Assembly (NCBI RefSeq): GCF_938074695.1
Contig: NZ_CALJEM010000002.1
Coordinates: 1-58,103, forward strand
DNA: 58,103 bases
Source of the DNA: an uncultured Thermosynechococcus sp.
GTDB lineage: Bacteria > Cyanobacteriota > Cyanobacteriia > Thermosynechococcales > Thermosynechococcaceae
Direction: 5' to 3'
Under the pieces are notes generated by a model. The model searched no databases. It saw only the letters and a program-made list of their open reading frames with translations, and was not told the DNA's origin. A program made the position numbers and the translations under genes. Shown in pieces: positions 50,027 to 58,103 of the stretch (the first letter of the stretch is position 1; each line of letters opens with the position of its first letter).

Positions 50027-51451
50027 TTAGGCCATCGCCGGTACCAGTGTTGGATGAGGGTTGGGCATTGCATCCGGCGGCAACCCATAGATGGAGTTAT
50101 AGAGGGCATTATAGGCCAGTGCTGATTTTGTCCAGCTAAAGTCCTCACGCATACCCCGCTGCTGAAGGGCGTGCCACTCCCGTTTGTAGCGATAGCCTTC
50201 CCAAGCCCGCACCAGACAGGTATAGAAGTCAAGGGGTTCATAGCGATCAAAACAGTAGCCCGTTCCCGTCTGTTTCTCTGGGTCGTGGTGAGAGACCGTA
50301 TCCACCAGACCCCCTGTGCGGCGTACAATCGGCACACAGCCGTAGCGCAGGGCAATCATTTGGGAAATACCACAGGGTTCAAACCGACTCGGCATAGCGA
50401 AGGCATCGGCACCCCCATAAATCCGCCGTGACAGCACATCACTGTAGAGCAACTGCACACTACAGCGCCCCGGAAACCGCGAGGCAATTTGCCACATCTG
50501 GGTTTCATAGTAGCGATCGCCCGTCCCCAAAAGCACAAACTGGCTATCGGTGTAAGCCAAAAAACGATCCAAAACCTGAATCAGTAGGTCTAGACCCTTT
50601 TGCTCCACCAAGCGGGTAACCATCCCCACTAAGAAAGCACCGGAGTTCACCTCTAGTCCCAGTTCCTCTTGCAGGGCAATTTTGTTAGCCTTGCGTCGCT
50701 CTAGGGTATCCACGGTGTAATTTTGGGCAAGGGCGCGATCGGTACTGGGATCAAAAACCTCTGTATCAATGCCGTTGAGAATCCCCGAGAGCTTGCCACT
50801 AATGAACGACAACAGCCCCTCCAGTTTCTCACCGTATTCGGGCGTTTTGATCTGTTCGGCGTAGGTGGGCGAAACAGTATTGACGCGATCGGCATATTGC
50901 AGTGCCGCCGCCATTGTGTTGTGCCCCTGCATGTACCACGGACACCAAGTGATTTGCTCGAGACGCCACCGCCAAGGCCCCTGATAGGCCAAGTTGTGGA
51001 TTGTGAACACCGTGGTAATGTCGGGGTCTTGGTGCATCCAGACGGGGATCATCCCCGTGTGCCAATCGTGGCAATGGATAATCTGGGGCTTCCAGTAGTT
51101 CCAAGCAAATTCTGCTGCCCCATTGGCAAAGAAAGTGAACCGCCAGTCCTCATCTTCGCCATAGTAGATGCGGCGGGGATTAAAGCAGGGATGGCCAAAA
51201 AGGTAAAGGGGAACATCCGACCCCGGCAAGACGGTTTCATAGACATGGAATGTCTGAAACATGGCATGGCCAATCCAGATGGGCTCCTTGGGAATCTCTA
51301 CCTTATCGGGCAAAAAGCCGTAGTAGGGCAAAAAAATGCGCACATCATGCCCCATGCGGCGTAACACCTTGGGCAGGGAGCCAACCACATCTCCCATGCC
51401 CCCCACCTTCGCAAGCGGTGCCGCCTCGGCAGCCACAAATAGAATTCGCAT
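50027..51451 (-). CDS. glgA: Glycogen synthase (ADP-glucose type)
   Basis: This 474-residue GT5-family enzyme adds glucose from ADP-glucose to glycogen, the carbon reserve of cyanobacteria. The ATG at 51451 ([18 protein letters not shown]) follows AGGAGG; an upstream frame of 25 residues is not needed. The KVGG substrate-binding motif is at 15-18. [15 protein letters not shown] and [19 protein letters not shown] (with the catalytic Glu) match the family. It is divergent from proA. Many cyanobacteria carry two glgA paralogues; which one this is cannot be told here. Confidence 0.94.
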   Translation of the reverse strand: MRILFVAAEAAPLAKVGGMGDVVGSLPKVLRRMGHDVRIFLPYYGFLPDKVEIPKEPIWIGHAMFQTFHVYETVLPGSDVPLYLFGHPCFNPRRIYYGEDEDWRFTFFANGAAEFAWNYWKPQIIHCHDWHTGMIPVWMHQDPDITTVFTIHNLAYQGPWRWRLEQITWCPWYMQGHNTMAAALQYADRVNTVSPTYAEQIKTPEYGEKLEGLLSFISGKLSGILNGIDTEVFDPSTDRALAQNYTVDTLERRKANKIALQEELGLEVNSGAFLVGMVTRLVEQKGLDLLIQVLDRFLAYTDSQFVLLGTGDRYYETQMWQIASRFPGRCSVQLLYSDVLSRRIYGGADAFAMPSRFEPCGISQMIALRYGCVPIVRRTGGLVDTVSHHDPEKQTGTGYCFDRYEPLDFYTCLVRAWEGYRYKREWHALQQRGMREDFSWTKSALAYNALYNSIYGLPPDAMPNPHPTLVPAMA

Positions 51452-51583
51452 GATCCTCCTGAACCTGTCTTTGGCCAATTCTGCGAGCAACGTAATTGCC
51501 GTTAACCTACCACAAGTGCGGCACAATTTGGCGTAGGATTGCTCTTAAATAGGTTTTTATCGGTCTTTGGAATTACAGCCCCT

Positions 51584-52879
51584 ATGACAGAGTCTCCCCT
51601 TGTGCAACGGGTCAAGGAAGTTCATGCGCAGGCGCGTGTGTTGGCCACCCTGAGTGCTTCTGCCCGCAATGAGGCGCTAGAACAGGTGGCCTGTGCCCTT
51701 GAGGACGCCAGGGAGGAGATTTTGGCAGCCAATGCAACTGATTGTGAGCAAGCCAAGGCCAATGACCTCAACCCTTCCCTCTATGCCCGCTTAGAACTCA
51801 GTCCCAGTAAATTGGCAGCAGCGATCGCCGGGATGCGTCAAGTGGCAGCCCTCCCCGATCCCCTTGGGCAGCGCCAACTCCATCGCGAATTGGACACCGG
51901 CTTAATTTTGAGTCGGGTCACCTGCCCCTTAGGGGTACTGGGGGTGATCTTTGAGGCGCGCCCCGACGCAGTGGTGCAGATTGCTTCTTTGGCCATCAAA
52001 TCGGGGAACGGCGCCATTCTCAAGGGGGGACAGGAGGCTCGTTGCTCCTGCCAAGCAATTATGCAGGCTATTCACAGGGGGCTGGAGAAATCGGCGGTGC
52101 CCGCGGGGGCGATCGCCCTCCTCACCGATCGCGCTGAAGTGGTTGAACTGTTGGGTCTGGATCAATGGGTGGATCTCATCATTCCGCGTGGCTCCAATGA
52201 GTTTGTGCGCTATATCCAAAACAACACCCGCATTCCTGTGCTCGGTCATGCCGATGGCCTGTGTCACCTCTATGTGGATGTGGCTGCCGATATTGAGAAG
52301 GCGATCGCCATTACCCTCGACGCCAAAACCCAGTACCCCGCTGCTTGCAATGCCATTGAGACCCTGCTGGTGCACCAAGGAATTGCCACAGAGTTTCTAC
52401 CCAAAGTGGCGGCAGCTCTCCAAAATGCCGGTGTTGAACTGCGGGGAGACACTCTTGCCCGCGAATTGGTGCCCATGACCCCTGCCACGGACGCCGACTG
52501 GGCCACGGAATACTGTGATCTCATCCTTTCTATTAGGATTGTTCCCGATCTCGATGCCGCATTGGAGCACATTGCCACCTATGGATCGGGACACACGGAA
52601 GCCATTGTGACCGAGGATGCCGCCGCCGCCGCCCGTTTTCTCCAAGAAGTGGATGCCGCTGGCGTCTTTCACAACTGCTCCACCCGCTTTGCCGATGGAT
52701 TCCGCTATGGCTTTGGCGCGGAAGTTGGCATTAGTACCCACAAGTTGCCACCGCGAGGGCCCGTGGGGTTAGAGGGATTAGTGACCTACAAATATCAACT
52801 GGTGGGGAATGGCCACATTGTTGCAACCTATAGCGGAGCTAATGCCAAGCCCTTTACCCATCGCGATCTAGAATCTTAA
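51584..52879 (+). CDS. proA: Gamma-glutamyl phosphate reductase
   Basis: The protein has 431 residues. It reduces gamma-glutamyl phosphate to glutamate-5-semialdehyde in proline synthesis. The start ATG 51584 ([16 protein letters not shown]) is preferred to an earlier TTG/ATG-like extension. The catalytic Cys255 is in [13 protein letters not shown]. The signatures [16 protein letters not shown] and [17 protein letters not shown] are present. No proB is adjacent. Confidence 0.95.
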   Translation: MTESPLVQRVKEVHAQARVLATLSASARNEALEQVACALEDAREEILAANATDCEQAKANDLNPSLYARLELSPSKLAAAIAGMRQVAALPDPLGQRQLHRELDTGLILSRVTCPLGVLGVIFEARPDAVVQIASLAIKSGNGAILKGGQEARCSCQAIMQAIHRGLEKSAVPAGAIALLTDRAEVVELLGLDQWVDLIIPRGSNEFVRYIQNNTRIPVLGHADGLCHLYVDVAADIEKAIAITLDAKTQYPAACNAIETLLVHQGIATEFLPKVAAALQNAGVELRGDTLARELVPMTPATDADWATEYCDLILSIRIVPDLDAALEHIATYGSGHTEAIVTEDAAAAARFLQEVDAAGVFHNCSTRFADGFRYGFGAEVGISTHKLPPRGPVGLEGLVTYKYQLVGNGHIVATYSGANAKPFTHRDLES

Positions 52880-53239
52880 TGAATTTAAGGGATTATTAAG
52901 CAACAAACAAAGCCAATTTTTCTGTTTCAGAATGGAGAGGTAGGGCAATCTTGATTGAACCACCGTGCAGAGAATGACCTCTGTAAAGGTTGCCTCTTAA
53001 GTGTCTGTTGGCAATGGAGTGCGTGCTTGACCCAGTGTCTTGCAAAGGGGGTAATCTGTGGTTGTCAACGGACAGTTGTGACTTGGGAGTCGCGCGCACT
53101 TAGGTGATTGACGGATTCAAGATAGCAAAGGGAGCCAAAAACATTCAAAGCTTTAGCGGCTCAAACCCGGCTGTTTCCTCTTTAGGGGCACAGCAAGCAG
53201 CCAGTGAATCAAAAAAACGTAAGGTTTAGGAGTATAACA
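52880..53239. other. Intergenic region upstream of ppsA
   Basis: This 360-base region holds the ppsA promoter and leader. I see no coding similarity. A weak hairpin could form around 53170-53200 (GGCTGTTTCCTC with GGGGCACAGC). No known riboswitch consensus was recognised. Confidence 0.5.
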
Positions 53240-55678
53240 ATGACTCAATCAATCCCAAGACCAACCCGTGAAATAACCGATCGAGAAACAGCATTTGTTT
53301 TAGAACTTCATTCCTTAAGCTGCAAAGATCTACCCTTGGTGGGGGGTAAAAACTCTTCCTTAGGGGAAATGCTCCAACAACTGACTCCCAAAGGTATTAA
53401 TGTCCCCGACGGTTTTGCAACAACGGCCTATGCCTACCGTTACTTTATCCAAGCGGGCAATCTGGAAGCCCAATTGCGGCGGCTTCTTGAAGGCCTTGAT
53501 GTTGAGGATGTCACAGAACTCCACCGCGTCGGTCAGGCAATCCGCTCCCTGATTTTGCATACGCCCTTTCCCCCAGAATTGACGGATGCCATTGCGGCCG
53601 CTTACCAAAAAATGTGCGATCGCTACGGCCCCAATACAGACGTGGCGGTTCGCTCCAGTGCCACCGCTGAGGATCTCCCTGACGCCAGCTTTGCCGGTCA
53701 GCAGGAAACCTACCTGAATGTCCATGGCCTCAAGGGCGTTCTCGATGCCTGTCATCGCTGTTTTGCCTCGCTCTTTACAGACCGCGCAATCTCCTACCGC
53801 CAAATCAAGGGCTTTGACCACTTCAGTGTGGCCCTGTCGGTGGGGGTACAAAAAATGGTGCGCTCCGACTTGGCCTGCTCTGGCGTCATGTTCTCCATTG
53901 ACACAGAAACTGGCTTCAAGGACGCTGCCCTGATTACCGCCGCCTATGGTCTGGGTGAAAACGTTGTTCAAGGGGCGGTTAACCCCGATGAATATCTGGT
54001 CTTTAAGCCAACGTTGAAGGCGGGCTACAAACCCATCCTGAAAAAGGCCCTTGGTACCAAAGAAATCCGCATGGTCTATGACCTTGGCGGGACAAAGCTC
54101 ACCCGCAATGAACCCGTGCCTGAGACGCTGCGGAAACAATTTGCCCTCACGGACGAAGAAATTCTCACCCTTGGTCGCTGGGCCTGTCTCATTGAGGAGC
54201 ACTACTCCAGCCTGCGGGGCACCTATACCCCCATGGACATCGAGTGGGCAAAAGATGGCATCAGTGGGGAACTCTTCATTGTCCAAGCGCGCCCTGAGAC
54301 CGTCCAATCCCAAAAAGCAACGAACGTCCTGCATACCTACCATCTGGAGGAAAAAGGACCGCTCCTTGCCACAGGTCGCGCTGTGGGCGAAATGGTTGGC
54401 CAAGGTCGTGCCCGCGTCATCCTCAATGTCAGCAATATCGATCAGTTCCAAGCGGGAGAGGTGTTGGTAACCCACCGCACGGATCCTGACTGGGAGCCAA
54501 TTATGAAAAAAGCCAGTGCCATTGTCACCGATCAGGGGGGACGCACCTGTCATGCGGCAATTATTGCCCGTGAGTTGGGGATTCCCGCCATTGTCGGCTG
54601 TGGCGATGCCACGGTAACAATTCCCAATGGGGTTGAGGTCACCGTTTCCTGTGCCGAGGGAGAAGAGGGGCATGTCTATCAGGGATTGCTGCCCTTCCAT
54701 GTGGAGGAAGTGGCTCTAGAAAATCTGCCGCGTACCCGCACCCAAATCCTGATGAATGTAGGCAACCCCGAGGAGGCCTTTAGCTTGGCAGCCATTCCCA
54801 ATGATGGGGTGGGGTTGGCACGTATGGAGTTTATCATTGCCAATCACATTCAAGCCCATCCTTTAGCCCTGCTGCACTACGATGAGCTGACGGATGAGGC
54901 TGCAAAGCTAAAAATCGCTGAACTGACCCAGCAGTACACCGACAAGGCAGAATACTTTGTGGATAAGCTCGCCCAGGGAATTGGGACAATTGCAGCCGCC
55001 TTCTATCCCAAGCCCGTGGTGGTGCGCATGTCCGACTTCAAGAGCAACGAGTACGCCAACCTGTTGGGTGGTCGCCAGTTTGAACCCCATGAAGAAAACC
55101 CCATGATTGGCTGGCGGGGGGCGTCTCGGTACTACGACCCCAACTATGCCGAAGGCTTTGCCTTGGAATGCCGCGCCATGAAGAAGGTGCGCGATGAGAT
55201 GGGGCTGACGAATGTGATTCTAATGATTCCCTTCTGTCGCACCCCAGAGGAAGGGCGGCGGGTGCTGGCGGAGATGGCCAAACATGGGCTGAAGCAGGGG
55301 GAAAATGGTCTCCAAGTCTATGTGATGTGTGAACTGCCGAGTAACGTGGTGCTTGCAGATGCCTTTGCCGAAGTCTTTGATGGCTTTTCCATCGGCTCCA
55401 ACGACTTGACGCAACTCACGCTGGGGTTGGATCGCGATTCGGCCTTGGTGGCGCATCTATTTGATGAACGCAATGAGGCAGTGAAGCGGATGGTGGCACA
55501 AGCCATTCAAACGGCGAAGGCCAAGGGGCGCAAAATCGGCATCTGTGGTCAAGCCCCCAGTGACTATCCTGAGTTTGCCCAATTCTTGGTGGCGCAGGGG
55601 ATTGACTCCATTAGCCTCAACCCCGACTCGGTTCTGAAGACAATGTTGCAAATTGCGGAGGCTGAAAAACAAGCCTAG
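53240..55678 (+). CDS. ppsA: Phosphoenolpyruvate synthase
   Basis: The protein has 812 residues from ATG 53240, with TTAGGAG upstream. It converts pyruvate and ATP to phosphoenolpyruvate, AMP and phosphate. The N-terminal ATP-binding domain has LVGGKNSSLGEM and VRSSATAEDLPDASFAGQQE. The swivelling phosphohistidine domain has DQGGRTCHAAIIARE with the catalytic His438. The C-terminal TIM barrel ends with the CGQAPSDYPEF motif. A terminator follows. Confidence 0.95.
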   Translation: MTQSIPRPTREITDRETAFVLELHSLSCKDLPLVGGKNSSLGEMLQQLTPKGINVPDGFATTAYAYRYFIQAGNLEAQLRRLLEGLDVEDVTELHRVGQAIRSLILHTPFPPELTDAIAAAYQKMCDRYGPNTDVAVRSSATAEDLPDASFAGQQETYLNVHGLKGVLDACHRCFASLFTDRAISYRQIKGFDHFSVALSVGVQKMVRSDLACSGVMFSIDTETGFKDAALITAAYGLGENVVQGAVNPDEYLVFKPTLKAGYKPILKKALGTKEIRMVYDLGGTKLTRNEPVPETLRKQFALTDEEILTLGRWACLIEEHYSSLRGTYTPMDIEWAKDGISGELFIVQARPETVQSQKATNVLHTYHLEEKGPLLATGRAVGEMVGQGRARVILNVSNIDQFQAGEVLVTHRTDPDWEPIMKKASAIVTDQGGRTCHAAIIARELGIPAIVGCGDATVTIPNGVEVTVSCAEGEEGHVYQGLLPFHVEEVALENLPRTRTQILMNVGNPEEAFSLAAIPNDGVGLARMEFIIANHIQAHPLALLHYDELTDEAAKLKIAELTQQYTDKAEYFVDKLAQGIGTIAAAFYPKPVVVRMSDFKSNEYANLLGGRQFEPHEENPMIGWRGASRYYDPNYAEGFALECRAMKKVRDEMGLTNVILMIPFCRTPEEGRRVLAEMAKHGLKQGENGLQVYVMCELPSNVVLADAFAEVFDGFSIGSNDLTQLTLGLDRDSALVAHLFDERNEAVKRMVAQAIQTAKAKGRKIGICGQAPSDYPEFAQFLVAQGIDSISLNPDSVLKTMLQIAEAEKQA

Positions 55679-55709
55679 AGGGCACAACCCCGCAGCAACT
55701 CCTAAGGTG

Positions 55710-55748
55710 AGGGCAGGGAATTGCAGCCGCGATCGCTCTGCCCTTTTC
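55710..55748 (+). terminator. Terminator of ppsA
   Basis: AGGGCAG (55710-55716) and CTGCCCT (55738-55744) form a 7-bp stem followed by TTTCTG. It lies 31 bases after the ppsA stop. The loop includes a GCGATCGC octamer. Confidence 0.6.
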
Positions 55749-55785
55749 TGTAGGGGACGTAACCCAGTAGGATCAAGGGAACCAA

Positions 55786-56466
55786 GTGGAGGATCTCGGC
55801 GTGGATGCAGCGGCAATTCAGGAACTTCTCGCTTCGGCGGAGGTGAGCAATCGCCTGCGGGGAATTAATCAACTGCGCACATTGCCCCCTGAAGTGGCCT
55901 TTGCCCTCATCCAACCCCTGAGCCAAGATGAGAATGCCCGTGTCCGCTACGCTGCGGTGAGTCAAATTGCCAGCCTAGGGCACGTTGACCTTCACCAAGC
56001 CCATGAGCTGTTGCGCGATCGCCTGCTCCACGACAGCGAAACCGATGTCCGCGCCGCAGCAGCAGATGCCATGGCTGCCCTACGGGTTCCCTTTGCCCTT
56101 GAAGATCTAGAAACGGCCTACCACAGTACAAATGACTGGCTATTGCAATTTAGTATCATTGCGGCCTTGGGTGCACTGGGGAACCCAGCGGCAGTTGGGC
56201 TACTCACGGAGGCCCTCAATAGTCCCCAAGAATTGGTGAAACTGGCAGCGATTGGTTCTTTGGGGGAATTGAAACAACCCGCAAGCATTGAGCATCTGCG
56301 GCCGTTTGTCGAGTATCCCGATTGGCAAGTCCGCCATCGGCTGGCGATCGCCCTCGGTCAAATTGGCACCCCTGAAGCTTGCCCGCTTCTGGAACAATTG
56401 GCCACGGATTCGGCCGCAGCGGTTGCTGAAGCAGCTCGCACCAGTTTGGCACAGTTGACCACTTAG
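55786..56466 (+). CDS. nblB: HEAT-repeat protein, NblB/CpcE-type
   Basis: The protein has 226 residues from GTG 55786, with AAGGGA upstream. It is composed of HEAT-like repeats (NARVRYAAVSQIASLG, DVRAAAADAMAALRV, LVKLAAIGSLGELKQP, WQVRHRLAIALGQIGTPEA, AVAEAARTSLAQ). Such proteins include NblB, needed for phycobilisome breakdown, and the CpcE/CpcF lyase subunits. Its length favours NblB, but repeat proteins are easily confused. cbiD follows 1 base after the stop. Confidence 0.65.
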   Translation: MEDLGVDAAAIQELLASAEVSNRLRGINQLRTLPPEVAFALIQPLSQDENARVRYAAVSQIASLGHVDLHQAHELLRDRLLHDSETDVRAAAADAMAALRVPFALEDLETAYHSTNDWLLQFSIIAALGALGNPAAVGLLTEALNSPQELVKLAAIGSLGELKQPASIEHLRPFVEYPDWQVRHRLAIALGQIGTPEACPLLEQLATDSAAAVAEAARTSLAQLTT

Positions 56467-56467
56467 A

Positions 56468-57571
56468 ATGGGTTACACCCTACCCGTTTTTGCGACGGCG
56501 GCGGCAGTGGCTGCCCTGCGATGCCTCACCGAAGGCACCTGCCCTCAAGAGGTGACCCTTGCCCTGCTGCGCCCCAACCGCTGTGAAACTTTTACCATTG
56601 CCCAAGGGGCGCCCTTAGATTCCCAACAGGCTTTGGCAATTACCTACAGCGAACCCAGCGATCCCCTTGATCTGACGCGGCATACTCCAATCTGGGCTTG
56701 GGTGCGCTGGCAAGACCCCGCCACTTCCCCCCAAATTCACATTGACGGTGGTTTTGGCGTGGGGCGCGATCGCACCACCGGCGAGGCGGCTATCTACCGC
56801 TATGCGCGGTTGCTGTTGACCACTAACCTCTTGCTCTACTGTCCCAAGGAGCGGGCGATCGCCGTCACCATTGTTCTGCCTCAGGGACGCGACTTAGCAG
56901 AGCGCACCTCAAATGCAGCTTTTGGCATTGTTGAGGGACTCTCGCTGTTGGGCACAACTGCCCTCGCGCAACCTCTGACTGCCCCTGAGCAACTGGAGCA
57001 CTACCGAGAAGACCTCAGGCAAAAGGCCGGTCAATCTCCTACCTTGGTTTTCTGTATTGGCGAGAACGGTCTTCAGGTGGCACAACAGCTCCAAATCCCC
57101 CCTTCCCTCTGTGTAAAAACTGCCAATTGGCTAGGCCCGATGCTGGTGGCAGCAGCGCAACACCATGTTCAGCAGCTACTCCTGTTGGGCTACCACGGCA
57201 AACTTATTAAATTGGCGGGGGGCATTTTTCACACACATCACCACATTGCTGACGCTCGCCAAGAGATCCTCACTGCCTTTTGTGCTCTTGCAGGTTTGCA
57301 TCAAAATATTCTGCACCAGATATGGCAAGCACCCACCATTGAAGCTGCCCTCAAGTCTTTAGAAACGTTGGCTCCCCAAGCCCTATCCCAAATTCTCCGC
57401 CACATTGCCAACCGCATTGAGGAACGAGCTATTGCCTATATCCATACCCATTGTGCCGCTCCCCTGGGACGGTCATTACAAGTAGGTTGTGCCTTGTTTG
57501 GGCGCGATCGCCAAATTGTCACCACGGGCAAAGTCGGAGACCTAATTTTGAGCAGAATTTACAGGCAGTAG
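56468..57571 (+). CDS. cbiD: Cobalt-precorrin-5B (C1)-methyltransferase
   Basis: The protein has 367 residues. CbiD methylates C1 of cobalt-precorrin-5B in the anaerobic route to cobalamin (pseudocobalamin in cyanobacteria). The N-terminus MGYTLPVFATAAAVAALRCL matches the family (GYTTGxxAAAAAKAAAxxLL). Other family blocks are IDGGFGVGRDRTTG, ERTSNAAFGIVEGLSLLGTT and HGKLIKLAGGIFHTHHHIAD. It follows the HEAT-repeat gene after a single base, suggesting an operon. No cobalamin riboswitch is seen. Confidence 0.93.
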   Translation: MGYTLPVFATAAAVAALRCLTEGTCPQEVTLALLRPNRCETFTIAQGAPLDSQQALAITYSEPSDPLDLTRHTPIWAWVRWQDPATSPQIHIDGGFGVGRDRTTGEAAIYRYARLLLTTNLLLYCPKERAIAVTIVLPQGRDLAERTSNAAFGIVEGLSLLGTTALAQPLTAPEQLEHYREDLRQKAGQSPTLVFCIGENGLQVAQQLQIPPSLCVKTANWLGPMLVAAAQHHVQQLLLLGYHGKLIKLAGGIFHTHHHIADARQEILTAFCALAGLHQNILHQIWQAPTIEAALKSLETLAPQALSQILRHIANRIEERAIAYIHTHCAAPLGRSLQVGCALFGRDRQIVTTGKVGDLILSRIYRQ

Positions 57572-57580
57572 GCCATGGGC

Positions 57581-57586
57581 TATAAT
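57581..57586 (+). promoter_or_regulatory. Possible -10 element directly before the small 57591 gene
   Basis: TATAAT ends four bases before ATG 57591. If it is a promoter, the transcript would begin at or after the ATG, so translation would be leaderless or start at ATG 57621. No strong -35 hexamer is seen. Confidence 0.3.
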
Positions 57587-57590
57587 AAGG

Positions 57591-57983
57591 ATGAATTTAG
57601 TAGAAACTGTACCAATACTTATGAATACAAAAGGCCGTCTTCTTGACCGCGAAGAAGTCATTCGTTTTCTTCCCGACGAATGTAGAAGGTCAAAAGCCAT
57701 TCGTGAAATGCTCAATAGTAGCGCTGTTTATCCAGCAGAATTTCTATGGTTTATTTATCGCAATCCTGATGCGATTCCACCACTCTTGGAAGGCGCTGTA
57801 GCAAGAGTCATGATGCTTGATAAAACAGGTTGGCATAGGGGAACCGTTCGACTAGAACTTGTGTTCTATCCCGACGAAGAAACTGCTGACACTAATGTTT
57901 CCGGTGAAATCAGGGATGCCAATAATGAAACTAACAATGTCAGCGATGAAACTAGTCCCAGTGAATCTTCCTCTCAAAGCTAG
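57591..57983 (+). CDS. Small protein of unknown function with acidic, Ser/Asn-rich tail
   Basis: The protein has 130 residues from ATG 57591, or 120 from ATG 57621. I do not recognise it. The first 90 residues look like a compact domain (RFLPDECRRSKAIREMLNSS, YPAEFLWFIYRNPDAIPPLL, GWHRGTVRLELVFYPDEE). The last 33 residues are acidic and rich in Ser, Thr and Asn with loosely repeated (T)N(N)VS(G/D)E units and should be disordered. The gene is more A/T-rich than its neighbours and lies next to a transposase relic, which would fit recent acquisition. This is inferred, not shown. Confidence 0.6.
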   Translation: MNLVETVPILMNTKGRLLDREEVIRFLPDECRRSKAIREMLNSSAVYPAEFLWFIYRNPDAIPPLLEGAVARVMMLDKTGWHRGTVRLELVFYPDEETADTNVSGEIRDANNETNNVSDETSPSESSSQS

Positions 57984-58017
57984 AACTTAGATTCTAAGGG
58001 ATGTTTCTTTCTCTCGT

Positions 58018-58103
58018 TCAGCGCGTACAGCGCTGGCAGGCTTTGGATGTATAGTGCAGACGCACGACATCCACGTTGACGCCCGCCGCCATCGCCTTGT
58101 ACC
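58018..58103 (-). pseudogene. TnpB-like transposase fragment at the window edge
   Basis: On the minus strand, the frame ending at TGA 58018-58020 reads YKAMAAGVNVDVVRLHYTSK and then ACQRC. This is the C-terminal zinc-finger region of a TnpB/OrfB protein (the usual HxxTSKxCxxCG sequence), stopping two residues after the first CxxC. The second CxxC and the rest are lost, so it is a relic. The 5' portion lies outside the window. It differs in sequence from the left-edge TnpB. Confidence 0.6.

Noticed and set aside
53360-54700. Long open frame on the minus strand opposite ppsA
   Set aside because: It mirrors ppsA codon use. It has no domain, no start signal and improbable composition.

Overview
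The window is a chromosomal segment from a thermophilic unicellular cyanobacterium of the Thermosynechococcus type. The evidence is the intact psaA-psaB pair, cyanobacterium-specific genes (ndhF1-ndhD1, pcxA, ldpA, labA, zipN/ftn2, a DUF4330 gene, an NblB-like HEAT protein), frequent GCGATCGC (HIP1) octamers, and PsaA and PsaB of 755 and 741 residues. The species is inferred from recalled sequences, not from a database search.

Layout. 1-1188 (minus) is a decayed IS607-family insertion sequence inserted in an alpha/beta-hydrolase gene. 1185-4803 (minus) is ndhF1-ndhD1 of NDH-1. 5161-7872 has a SYLF lipid-binding protein, the YbaB nucleoid protein, a graveyard holding relics of a response regulator and a WD40 protein, a DUF4330 protein and RidA. 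8226-12742 is psaA-psaB with a terminator, followed by a multi-helix channel-like protein. 14608-17529 (minus) is a tight four-gene unit: folE, a CobW-like P-loop protein, a metallophosphoesterase and a degenerate paralogue of it. A Fur/Zur-like palindrome lies just upstream. ftsH, recG and an unknown gene follow on the minus strand, then uppP.

24050-27576 appears to be an operon of sigF, ldpA and a SpoIIIAA/R3H ATPase, with a CRP-like palindrome upstream of sigF. 27824-30292 carries hemE, an SDR protein and an EVE protein. 30289-34367 (minus) carries folB, a DUF255 thioredoxin-like protein, gcvT and a zinc-ribbon protein. tRNA-Leu(GAG), a metal-type MerR regulator, pcxA, a degenerate UvrD-like protein and metG come next. 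40392-43987 runs labA, lptC, a 2OG-Fe(II) oxygenase and two small envelope proteins. zipN converges on an ABC permease-carA pair. hrcA, glgA, proA, ppsA, an NblB-like protein, cbiD and a small unknown gene complete the window, and a second TnpB fragment lies at the right edge.

Most genes are housekeeping or photosynthetic. The most unusual content is the folE/CobW/double-phosphoesterase unit behind the Fur/Zur-like box, the sigF-ldpA-ATPase unit behind a CRP-like site, the helicase-like protein with a lost Walker B motif, and several decayed genes (IS607, response regulator, WD40 protein, possible Ca2+ antiporter).
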